Shown here piece after piece: positions 12,501-24,300 of a stretch of DNA of 64,000 nucleotides; positions within the stretch are counted from its first letter, which is position 1; each line of letters starts with the position of its first letter. The notes beneath the pieces were generated by a model, which was not told where the DNA came from, ran no database searches, and saw nothing but the letters and a program-made list of their open reading frames with translations. Both the position numbers and the translations under genes were made by a program. This stretch comes from Sphaerolaimus hirsutus (Eukaryota; Nematoda; Chromadorea; Monhysterida; Sphaerolaimidae), in the NCBI GenBank assembly GCA_964036195.1, contig OZ038451.1, positions 16,578,747-16,642,746 on the forward strand. The letters run 5' to 3'.

Positions 12501-13040
12501 GACTGAGATCGTAGTCGATTGGGCAAATACAAAATTGATCAACTATTTTTAAATCAAACTATTTTATTTTCAATAGGCATTATTACATTTCAAACAAAAA
12601 ATTAGCAAACGATTTGACAGGGCGCCAGATCGGCTACAGCTCCGTTGTTTCCATTGGAAGGTACAGAGTTGTATATTTGCTTTCTAAATGCAGCAATGTG
12701 ATTAAGGCCGCAATTAGCTCGCAGTGCCTCGAATAAGTCCTCAACTCAAAAAAATTTTCTAGGTAGAACAAGAGTCATAGACAATAAAATGGTGAGACAT
12801 GAATCGTGATTCGAGTTGACAGGTGATGCGGAAATCAACATTCTCCAAACTCAATCAACACACAGAAACGTACACAAATTGGAATGCATTTCCCCAAGAG
12901 GATGATTACTACCTATTTAGATGTCTGCATCATGTAAATACTTTAGTGTAAATAAATGTTTGGTAGATAATGGGATATGCACTCTGCAGGTGTGCAAAAA
13001 AACAGGGCCGATTTTTCTCAGTGATAAAAAATATTCGTTG
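9566..13040. other. Long intergenic stretch, nothing recognised
   Basis: About 3.5 kb of AT-rich sequence. Short open frames (up to about 97 codons) have no recognisable domain and no spliced model. No tRNA or bounded repeat was found. It may hold regulatory DNA or decayed elements. Confidence 0.5.
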
Positions 13041-14420
13041 AAGCGATGTAGAGAGTATAGCGAGATTAAAGCTACCCGAGATTTAACCCATCGACTGTAA
13101 AGCCAAAGTACCTCGCTAGGTAAGCCAAAGTATAGCGACATTAAAGCCAAAACGGTCATAAAAAAATGTGTCACTATTAAAGCTATTGTGTGTCATTATT
13201 AAAGCCAATACGTCGACTCGAAAGCCGCAATACAGGGAAATACTTAATGATACACAAACAAAATGGATGTATAGTTTTTAAATACATGTGGCGGTAAGTT
13301 CACAGCCATTTTTTTTGGGTAATCCGCTTTTGAATGGACATGTGTGGCCAATTTCTGTTTGGCTCGATAAGTGGATCATGGAGAATTTCGGTGTGAACAG
13401 AGAGATGGATAACAGATGTAAATGGCATATCAAAATATTTACATTTTACTATGTGATAATCAATTACGAAATTGATCACAAGATTTTTTTCATAAAATTA
13501 TGGTAGGATTCTGTGCATACTTTGCGGTCCGCCGAGTATACCTAGATATGTTTGTCCAATTATACATTACAAGTAAAGTCGGCAGACGTATCGCCCTACA
13601 AACATTTGCGTCAATCTCTCCAGTGGAGGGTGCATGACGGCATTAGGTATTGTGACGCAATATTTTAACCATTGGAATAGATCGGGTCAAGTATGAAAAC
13701 TTGGCCCTTATCCCAGTTTCCAGTTGCGTATTATACAAATGAGAGTGAAAACTGAAAGTTAGCTAAAATCATTAAAATTTGCTTCGCTTTGACAATTTCC
13801 ACCTTCATAATCGCTATTTTTGTTTTTATACATGGTTATATAGCTATTGTGAGCCTAATTTATTCATATTAATAGCGGATTTCGAAATTTTGGCTGGCTG
13901 CCAAGTTCTCTCCTGTTGGAACGGAGCCAACGAATGAAAAATAAAATAAAAACGGTAGTTTGAACGGTAAAACGGTAGTTTGAACGGTCAAATTCTTTAC
14001 GAGCAACGTTGAAAATGTAGATAACAAGGGCGTGGCACGCACGAACGCAGCGAAACGTCCATTTTTCTTTTAATATGATTTTCTTTTTCAATTTCTAGCG
14101 TCCGCGTGGGACACAAGTTTCGTTGTTTGCTCTATTCACGAGCGAATTCTAACTCTCCGATTTTGTAGGGTGAAATGTCCGCTGACTTTATTTACATTAC
14201 ACACATGGCTTTAATAATGACACAAAATATGCACTATGTACGCATGGCTTTAATAATGACACAATGGGGTTAAATAATGATACACTTTTGGTGATGGGTC
14301 GATTGGTTGACTGCGGCTTTAGAGACGAGGCACTTTGGCTTTAATCTTGATGTACTTTGGCTTGCGAGTCGATGGGTTACGAGACGCTGTGGTTAAATAA
14401 TGGGTTTCCCTCGCGATGTA
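13041..14420. mobile_element. Putative element with ATTAAAGCC subterminal repeats
   Basis: The left flank carries several AAAGCC/ATTAAAGCC motifs around CCCATCGACT. The right flank carries the inverse GGCTTTAAT motifs around GTCGATGGGTT. The interior 13690-14090 is related to 38236-38620 (shared AACTTGGCCC and GCGATTTCGAAATTTTGGC-type blocks). Exact ends were not resolved. Confidence 0.5.
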
Positions 14421-14555
14421 CACATAAAAACGTTTTTTACGACCCGTTTTTATAAGACGTTGAAAAACGCCGGTCATCACTATTTTCTAGGAGTTTTTGC
14501 ATCCACAATCAAAATGAAAAATTTGATAGTGAATGTGTAACTGAAAATACCATAA

Positions 14556-15849
14556 CGTATTTCCTCGAAATACCCTCCTTGAATTAACCCCACCCCATTG
14601 AAATACCCCCCGTCTGAAATTATGTACACCATGTATGCAATGTACATGGTGTATATATTGGTCGCAGTTTGAATCGCAGCTATTTACACGTATTTACACT
14701 AGTTTGTGTAGCGATGGACGTTGATATTAGGGTGGCAGACGGTACGGCCTTGCGGTAAACCGTACGGTACGGTAAATTTTCTCTTTTGCGGTAAACGGTA
14801 CGGTACGGTAAATCTTCAATTTTGCGGTAAACGGTACGGTACGGTAAATCTGAAAAGTGCGGTTCGCGGTACGGTACGGTACGGTAAATTTTCGCTTGTC
14901 AGAAATGTACCAATGCTGGACTACAGACAACTTTTACTTCATGAATTGACACTAAATTGAATTATGCAATGTGTTAATGGACTTTAGAACACAATAACAG
15001 TGCGATAACATAGAATTACATTAACCACAATGCAGTGGTTCCATATATAGGCTTTTTCAAGGTTCAAAAGTGGGTGAAAATGGTAAAAAAAAACGTATAT
15101 AAGTGCATATGGCAATAAGCCATGAATTCAATTTGGGGACACACTTCAACCCCTCATTGGAGACCCCTGCTGTGTAGCCATTAGATTTCAATTTGCCACA
15201 GATTTCAAAGCAACAGATTTCAATTCAACAACAAAGTTGTCATTTCATTCAAACATTCATTTTTCTTTTGATTACCTTTTGTATACTACCCTACATCAAA
15301 CATATGTACCTACAAAAAATAAGCTCAAAACATTGAGGGTGATGTAAAACACCTACAGTGCGATTTGAAGCACATGGCTTGATTTTAAAAACACATAATA
15401 CTAATGTAAATGAAGAGTTACAGCCATATTGCATATGCAAATGGAAAAGCTTCAAATCAATTGAAACAATTTTGTCAAACTTGCGCGCTTGCGCGCAAAA
15501 AATTTGCAGAACACCACATTTTAAAGTCAATTTAAGGTGCATTTTTAGGGTCAATCTGAGTAAAATTTACCGCATTTTCTGCGGTAAATGAGTGCGGTAC
15601 ACGGTACGGTACGGTAAATTTTGGAAAATGCGGTACGCGGTACGGTACGGTAAATTTCTAAAAATGCGGTAAACGGTACGGTACGGTACGGTAATTTTTC
15701 CAAAAATGCGGTACGGTACGGTACGGTACGGTAAATTCTGCCACCCTAGTTGATATGTCCAAATATACCCGACTTGGACCCGTTGATTATCGGTTTTGGG
15801 TATATAAAAGCGTACTCTTTACTATAAATGTCGTATTTCGAGGAAATAC
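14556..15849. mobile_element. CGTATTTCCTCGAAATACCC element carrying a nested hAT-like MITE
   Basis: Outer ends CGTATTTCCTCGAAATACC and its inverse at 15836-15849. The outer element's interior (GGTCGCAGTTTG..., ATATACCCGACTTGGAC) is split by the CGGTA-type element at 14728-15748. Related sequence on the inner flank also occurs at 39070-39215. Confidence 0.7.
14728..15748. mobile_element. hAT-like MITE, CGGTA-repeat family
   Basis: Ends TAGGGTGGCAGA and TCTGCCACCCTA with a perfect 8-bp target duplication GTTGATAT (14720-14727 and 15749-15756). Both subterminal regions are arrays of GCGGTAAACGGTACGGTA. The middle is unique AT-rich DNA without a transposase. Confidence 0.9.
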
Positions 15850-15904
15850 GGTAGTTATGTTTACTACTCACTTTACTTATTTCCCACACAATGACAGAAA
15901 CGCG

Positions 15905-16013
15905 CCAGGCGCCATTCAGAAAATTGGCGCCAATCGTCACAGAAAGGCGAACTGAGCGCCATGATGCCGGCGCCATTAAAGGGCGCCAGCGCCATGACGC
16001 CACTCCATCACTA
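15905..16013. repeat. GCGCCA-family fragment
   Basis: Short stretch of CAGGCGCCATT and GGCGCCAGCGCCATGACGCC ending in CATCACTA. One end of a GCGCCA-type hAT-like MITE, truncated on the left. Confidence 0.6.
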
Positions 16014-16910
16014 ATTACTTAAATTTTCTTGTCAATTGTCTTCTTGTGGAATGGAAAATGGTGAAAATTCCAAAATACAAGTAAAGAATGATTTTTGAAT
16101 TTTTTATCATACCCTAAATCTTGCAATTACCATATTGGGGATCATTGGTGCAACTCTCATCACCTAAAATTGTCAACTGCTAACCTAAAATTGGCAACTG
16201 CTAAATTATTCGTGTGCGGGCAGATCTGACATTCGTAACAAGACGTTTCGAACCGGAAAGAAGTATCTAACGTTTCGAGTATTTATTGGGATTATAAAAA
16301 ATGTGTAATGTAAACACATGGTATGTAATCGACAATCATCCACCAACACAAACAACTACATCGACAATGGAAAATTTTCAAACGATTCCCGGAAAAAGAA
16401 CAAATCCATTGTATCGCTGCGTTTACAGGTAGCGCGGTCAATTGTTTCCGCTGTCCACCCGATTTAACTGATTTAGTTGCGATTGGCAGCGGAACTGTGA
16501 TCTCGCAAAAAACACCTAAATCTAAATATGATTTCAAACGAATCAAGTGTTTTAAAGAAATGACTTGAGTGCAAAGAGTAACTAAAAGTAGACCAATAAA
16601 AAGTTGATACATAAAAAAACTCTCAAACAAAAAGCCACATTGAACCCGGCCAAAAGTACGTAACAAAGAAAACACAACAACACTTGGGGCATTCCAAAAG
16701 TGACCATCGCTAGACAGACGCTCCTTAGAATAACTGGAATTAAGTGATTTAAGTTGAGTAAGTGTTTATGAGTGGTAGTGAAGGTCCAAAAATATGTGTC
16801 ACATCTAAATTTACTTGCTATTTGTAGATTTGCTTGGACCCCGGCCTGGTTCTAGGTTGTGATAGCCGCAGACACGTTGACAACACAGAACCTTCAAGAA
16901 AAATTGCAAA
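16014..16910. other. Intergenic, nothing recognised
   Basis: Between the CGGTA/GCGCCA repeats and the long foldback. A 127-codon minus open frame (16292-16675) has no recognised motif and no coding support. Confidence 0.45.
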
Positions 16911-18114
16911 TATTAGGTTGTAAACTAATGAAGTGTCTTTTTTCGCCATCTCATACAAATATACATTTGTGCTTTCCGTTGTGTTGTACGTTGACCAATT
17001 TTGATGCCATTTGAGCATGTTGTGGTTTGGGGTCTGGGCTATGATGAAATGTTTTTGTTTGCTCAAATAATCCCCCAGTCCCGAGATAAGAGGGGTCTAT
17101 AAAAAGGTGGTCATTTTACGTGGCCAATATGCACATTGACTTTGAAGCTTTATAACTCAGCCATTTCTGGGCCGATTCGGATCGTTCAACACTTAAAATA
17201 ACCAGAACAATCCGCAAATTCAATTTTTGTGGTCGAGTTAGTGATGTCTTAATCCCGTATGCCGATTTGACCCGGTTTTTGAACATGAAAAATAATCGTA
17301 ATTATAATTTTTCAAGACGATTTTTTTTAAGTTGCTATCATATACTATAGACAAAAAGAATAAATCTGGCCCAAAAATTATTTCAATATCTCTCTCCAGT
17401 CAAAAGTTATATCACTTTAAACATTCGCCTCCCAACAATAAATAGAAAAATCTGCATGACGAGCAAATGCATGTGACTTCAGAAATCCATATCTCGGCCA
17501 TTTCTCAGCCAATTTCCACCAATGAACACTTAAAATGATCAGAAAAACCTGTAAGTTTCATTTTTATGCTCAGGTTATCTGTATTCATCGTTCTTGATTA
17601 GTTATTTACATGTATGGGGGCGGAAGTTTAAAGTTCTATTACTTTTGATTGGAAAGAGATATTGAAATAATTTTTTTGGTATATGAATCCCCATTGTCTA
17701 AAGTATATGATAGCATGTTTAGAAAAATTTATTTTTGGTGTTCAAAAACTGGGTCAAATCGGCATACGTAATTTAGACATCACTAATCCGACCACAAAAA
17801 TGGAATCTACTGGTTGTGCTGATCATTTTAAGTGTCGAACGATCCAAATTGGCCCATAAATGGCTGAGTGGGTAAGCTTCAAAGTGAATGTGTAGATCGG
17901 CCATGCAAAATGACCAACTTTTTTATAGACCCCCCTTATCTCGGGACTGGGGGATTATTCGAGGAAACAAAAACATTTCTTCATAGCCCAGACCCCAAAC
18001 CGCAACATACTCAAATGGCATCAAAATCGGTCAACGTACAAAAGAATGTGGGATGCACAAATGTATATTTGTATGAAATCGAAAAAAGACACTTCATTAG
18101 TTTACAACCTAATA
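16911..18114. mobile_element. Long foldback element, TATTAGGTTGTAAAC ends
   Basis: Two inverted arms of several hundred bp: TATTAGGTTGTAAACTAATG on the left, its inverse ending 18114 on the right. Both arms hold TCCCGAGATAAG and GGTTTGGGGTCTGGGCTA blocks. A single arm recurs at 53404-53860. It lies directly downstream of the RS-rich gene's stop. Confidence 0.85.
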
Positions 18115-18335
18115 ATTATTAAATATAAATAGTATTCGAATAAAAAAAAGATGTATTTGTATCGATTTGGAACTCCATCCCGTCCGCATGTGCACTACCA
18201 CTGGAATGCATCAAGCTGAGCACAACACCAATCTACAAACCCCCAATATAACTGGGATAGTTATAAAACAACCAGCCATAGATTCAGATTTAATCACTGA
18301 GCAACACCCAACAATAAAACAAATATTTAAAAAAA

Positions 18336-21300
18336 TCAATTTTTGCCAGCTCGCGGCGATTGCGACTTTGACGGATTGATAAAGTTCTGCAGTTGCTGCA
18401 TGAGTTCTTGCGGGGATATACCCGCCTGCAAAAGTTGGCTAACAGCGGCTGAAGCGACGGGAGGGGCCGCTGCGGCAGCCACCCCCCGGCGCCCCTTGGA
18501 CGGTTTCTCGGCACCCCCCTGCGGGGTAGAAAGGTGCAGTAGGGTAGGATGGCGTGTATAAAAATATTATCGAAAAACAAGCACCTACCTAATTATCTTC
18601 CTGGTAATTAGGGTTCAAACGGGATTGACTTTTCGGGATCGGGATTGGCTTTTTGAGATTTCGGGATCGGGATCGGGATTGGCCGGGATTGGGGTCACGG
18701 GATCGGGATCGGGATTGGCATTTTTTCGGGATCGGGATTGGGGTCTTGGGATAGAGATTTTGGCCAATGTTTTAGCATCCACAGTTGTTCATAAAGGTCT
18801 AAAAACACTGTTGGATGCCAGAAACGTGGCATACAATGAACGCTGGGGGTTTGCGTTCACATTATTGCATGCAAAAACGTCGTTTTTTCACTTTTAATAA
18901 TTTCCACTAATTTTTCCGGGATCGGGATCCCGGACTTTGGAATTTCTCGGGATCGGGATTTGAAAAGTTTCGGGATCGGGATCGGGACTGCTAAATCCCG
19001 GAATTTCACGGGATCCGGGATCGGGATCGCGATCCCGTTTGAACCCTACTGGTAATGGAATATAGTGCCCACGCACACTGGTTTACTACGAAATTTTTTT
19101 TAGCAATTACGAAAACACTTTGCTCAGCTTTCAACGACTTTGAGTCCGCACAGCAAGCAAAAAATGGCAAAAAGCTACTTGAACATCATTCTCAAAACCG
19201 TTTAAAATACCCCGCATGTTGAAAAACCGGCACCCCAACTCACCTTGCTGGATGCGCGCAGCACGGGGTTATCGTCGGCGGGCAGGAAAATGTCGTGCTT
19301 CTTGGGCATGCCGGTACCCGTCGGCGGGCAGCCCGCCTGCCCGCTGCGATCCACGTCGCTGCCTGTGGTTTTAAGAAAATTGAAATGACACGATACGCAG
19401 GTATATAGGTAGCAGCACATTTGTTCTGGTCAAAGACTAAGGATTCCAACATAACTCTACACTACACCATAGTTGTTAAAACGTATTTACGTTTACTCGA
19501 TAAATACGTTAATATACTCGTGTACTGCGTAAATACGTTTACGTTTCCTCCCGGAAAAAATACGGTACTAACATACTCGCGTACTTTAAAAAAGTACGCG
19601 AGTATTTAAAGTACGCGAGTACAGAAAACGTATTATAAGGAGACAGAAAATGTCATTTTGCCAGACAGAAAGTGACAAACATAGGACATTTTCCTAGAGG
19701 AAAAAACACATCTTTGATGTATTTAAGAGTAAAAATTAAAAAACACAAATTTTTACGTTAATTTTGTGAGAAAAATATTCACTTTTACGTTTTCTGTGAG
19801 AAAAAATACCAATTTTTACGTTTTCCCTGACAAAATACTTTTTTTACGTTTTCTCTGGTAAAAAGTATTTTACTCACCTTTTACGCTATGTTAAAATAAA
19901 AATAAAATACTTTACGTTTTCTGTACGCATGTGTGAGTATAAAAAAAATACTTTACGTTTAGGTTTACTTTGAAAAAAGTTCACTACTTTTAACAACTCT
20001 GTACTACACTCAGGCACCCGTGAGTATTTTTGTATAACGGGTGCCAATAATCGATAATGGACTGATAGTCAATAAATTGATGAATGTCGTAGTCCTTCCT
20101 ACTCTGTTCCAGTGTTTGAATGGATAAAATGTTTCAGTCCGCTGTGCAGCATTGTTATCACACGGAAAATGGAAATTGCTGGAAAACAATAGAAACCGAA
20201 AACTGACCAGACTGGGACCCATCATCGTGATCTTTACGCTGCTCATCAGGAGAACTCTGATCTTTTCTACTCTTTTTCTTGGCCGCCCGCTTGCCGCTGG
20301 ACCTTTTGCGGGTATGTTTCCTTTTTCGTTTACGTGTTTCTTCGACAGAATCTCTTTTTGTAGAGTCGTCGCTCGCCACGGACGATTTTTCTTCCCGAGA
20401 CATTTCCGCTTGTGACCCGCCGCCACTTGAAGGCGATCGGGCGCGCATCTTTCGCTGCTTTTTGGCTTTTTTGGCTGAAAACAATTAACAGTATTTTTAA
20501 CAAACAACTGAGAGTGTATATTATGGCTCCAGTGGGGTTCGGGGTCGCCAGCGGTTTTTTTAAACAGCTTTTTTAAAAAAGCGCAATGCACCAGCGCTTG
20601 TTAGACAAATCTAAATGGTTTTTATTCAATGTTGTGTTAGATCACTTCCTCGTTTCAATAAATAATGTCACAACCGCAAAGACGCAGATTGGGCTTTTAG
20701 ATTTTAGATTGGCTAAATAGCTTTAGACAGCGTTTACACTGAGATGACTGTGACGACAAAAAAATTTCAGCCGTTTTTGTGCGATACATATGAAATATTT
20801 TTCATGTGTGAAGCCTCAATTGATCATCACTTGATCAGCCCCGCTGCCTAAGACAAACATAAAATTATATACATTGCGTGTTCATGCACACTAGATCACA
20901 CTTTTTTCTTGTTGTTGGAGGTAATCGCTGATTTGTTGTCGCCAGCCCCTTGAACAAATACAGCGACAGCCTCCGACAACAAAAAAAGTGTGATCTAGTG
21001 TGCATGAACACACAATGTATATAATTTGATGTCTGTCTTAGGCAGTGGGGCTGATCAAGTCATGATTGATTGAGGCTTCACACATGTAAAATATTTCATA
21101 TGCATCCAACAAATATGGCTAAAAAAATTGCATTTTTTGTCGTCACAGTCGTCCAGTGTGAAAGGCGCCAAAGTTTAAATTGATAAAAAATTAAAAATTA
21201 AAACCTTTTTTCTTTTTCCTCGACTTTTCCTTTTTCATCTTTTTCGCGCTAGCCCGCTCAGTGTCCATTTCACTATCGGTCTGCTCGTCGGCACTCTCGG

Positions 21301-24300
21301 CCTTGCGTTTCAATTTACGCGACGACTTTTTCGTGCGCGCCTTGTCACCGGTGCTGTCGGAGTTGTCGCTGGGCTCGGAGCTGGGCAACGAGTCATCCGT
21401 AGGGTTCAATTCGCCCTCGCTCTGTTCGTCCGGCTCCGAACTGCCCGATGGCGGGCTGCCCGAATGCGCTCGTTTTTTGCCCGACTTCGACCGCTTCTTG
21501 TTGCTTTTGTCGCCCGATTTCTTCTTTTTCTTCGACTTGCTAGATGAGCTGCTCTTCTTTCCCCTGGTCTGTGTAAGAGAGGAAAAGTGGAAGGTAAATT
21601 TTTGTGAGAAGATATTAATGCTTTTAAATTGTCGATTTTGTTTCCTGAAAAATTTAGAATGGTCTAAAATGGTCTGGTGAAGAAACATGTTAGAACGTTT
21701 TACTGTCAGGGTGGGGCGGGGGGTTGTGAAACTTTTCCAGTTGACAAACAAGTTGACGAAAATTTATAAAAATACCAAAATACATTTTCTAGTTTTATCC
21801 TAAAAATTTTTAGAATGCAATTCAGTGTGATTTATCTATTAGTCTGACACTTGAAGAGTTTCGTTCCATAAGTGCGTAAGCGCCAAAATCACAAAAATTG
21901 AGTTAAGCGTGGATTCGACATCCACATATACTCCCGGTCAGGTCAGTCGGTCAGAACTCCCGTACAAAATGGGAGTTTCATTCCAAAAGTGCATCCGTGC
22001 AATTCCATATCCAGAGCTATAATTTGGATACGTATGTACGTATAAGTCTAAAAATTTAGGTCGGGGTACTTTTCGAGGCGGGCTTTTCAATGGTGCAGTT
22101 GGTTCTTTTCTAGGTCGCACCATTCATAAGTCGTTTTAGTTTTAATCGCAGATTGTCGTTTTTGTTCCTGAAAAAAATGGCCCGACAAATCTGGACATAA
22201 CTCCGCATAGACTGTACGGCCAAAAAAAAAATCATTAATACAAAAAATGAAGGCAATAGTCTCAGGTATCTGAAAAGTGCGTGGCAAGCTCTGTCGCTCA
22301 AACATGGCGCTGTCGGGCCACCGCTAAACTTTTAAATGCGAATTTGAAAAATATAAATTGGTGGAGATATGCACTTATTGAACGAAACTCTTCACTTGCG
22401 AGGCTGAAATACGAACAAATAAACATCACCCCTTTAAAACCACAAAGTCTACCTTTTTGCCAGTCTTGTCCGCGGGTACATCGAATCCTTCCACCTCGCC
22501 ACGCGCGTGCGGCACGTGTTGCGCAGCGTCGGGTGCGGCGAGCTGTTGTTGCTGTTCGACGGCGGCAGACCAGGTGCGGCGTCTGTCCACGTCGGCTATG
22601 ACTTCTTCGGCGCGAGATATGGTCGCCAGCGCTTCGCCGCGCAGTCGCTCCAAGTCGTCTTGCGTAGTAGGGTTTGAAAGGTAGGGTGGGTGGGTAGAGT
22701 TCTAAACCCCCCTTTTGTAGATGTGATCATGTGACCCCACTTTTCAAAATGTCATGCTGTCATGTAAAAGACCCTGTAAAATGTCATGGAAATTGTCACA
22801 ATCTTTTTCTATAGTATCCAAATCCCATGTTTTTGGTATCCAAACTTAATGTTAAACGTAAAGATTTGGATACAAAATATAAGATTTGGATACTATAGAA
22901 TAAGATTTGGATACTTCACATGGTCTTTTTTACGACATTTTACACTTTACAGTGTCTTTTACATGACACATTACAGGGTCTGGGCTTGGAATTCACCCCT
23001 TGAATACCCACCAAAAAATCGAACCACTCCCTCACCAGTTCCCTCATCCGCGCCAGCGACCATGGCCAGTTTCCTGGTGAGCTGGTCGCGCTGCTGCATG
23101 AGTCTGTGCAGCTCGTGCTGCTCTACTGCCGCCGCGGCAACAGGAGCACCCCCCTCGGGGGTCGCCGCGTCCAATTGCTTCTGCAGCTGCGAGTAGCGCT
23201 TCAGGGCGGCGCGCGCACCCCCGTTTGAGGTGTCTAATTGACGTTTGAGTTGCGTGAAGGAGTCTAGAGCGTCTGGATGAGCGCTGTATTGTAGAAGGGG
23301 CACCTGCGAGTTGTTTTCAAAAGCAGGTTATTCGAAAAAAGTATTTATTGAGAAAAAATATTTGCGTCCATATTAAAAACGAACAATTCCATTTCCCCAC
23401 TCACAGTAACAGTATGGCACACGGCGCCGGCGGGCCACTGCAGCGGCTGGTCATCGACGCCGTTCACAGGCAGCCACTGCACCGGCTGGATCACATCCGA
23501 CTGCACGTCGCCGCCAGCCGCCGCCGCGCCCGGCTGCACTTGCAGTTGTTGCGATTCGTCAACTGAAGTCGGTCGACTGGGGGTGTACTGGCGGGTGTCG
23601 TGCGCGTCGCCCAGCTGCGCGTCCGGCGCGCTCTTGGAGCCGGAACGTCTGGTGGATTGATGGAATTGTAATGTGCGGCATTATTCAGGGTTTATAGGAG
23701 AAACTGTGATGTTAAGCTATTAAAAATCATTTGAAACATTATATATATACGGAGTAATTCAAAAATAAGTCAGAAAAAATATATTTATAAATTTACCTGT
23801 CCCTGCTGCGCCGCTTCTCTTTGCTGTGTTTCTTGTGTTTTTTCTCCTTTTTCTCCTTTCTCCTTTTTTTCTTAGAGTCAACCCCTTCGTCGACATTTTC
23901 TTCTGTTTTGTCGCCTGCATGCCATTCTCTGGTTGTGATAACTGATGAGAAAACACGACAGAAATCAAAGACAAATGGGTGACCACCCCAAATCGCCCAG
24001 CTATCTATCTACCCCTCCCCGGGGCAAACTCACCAGAAAAAAAGTATTAAAATTTTAAAGTGTTGTTTCCAAAATGAGTTTTCAAATTTTCGGATTTTCT
24101 CCTAAATAGTTTTCGAATTTCGAATCTTTTGGGGTAGTTTTCGAATGTCGAACCTTTTGGGGTAGTTTTCGACTTTTTTTGGCTAATTTTCGAACTTAAA
24201 AAACAGTTTTCGATTTTTTCTCCCGAAAAATTGGATTTAAAGCTTTAAATGCAATATTTGTGTATTTTTCATGCTCAGATAGATTTGTAAACCTTATTTT

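Noticed and set aside
20152-20488. Plus-strand frames opposite exon 20 of the RS-rich gene
   Set aside because: Antisense shadows of a Lys/Arg/Ser-rich exon; the minus frame continues the gene model.
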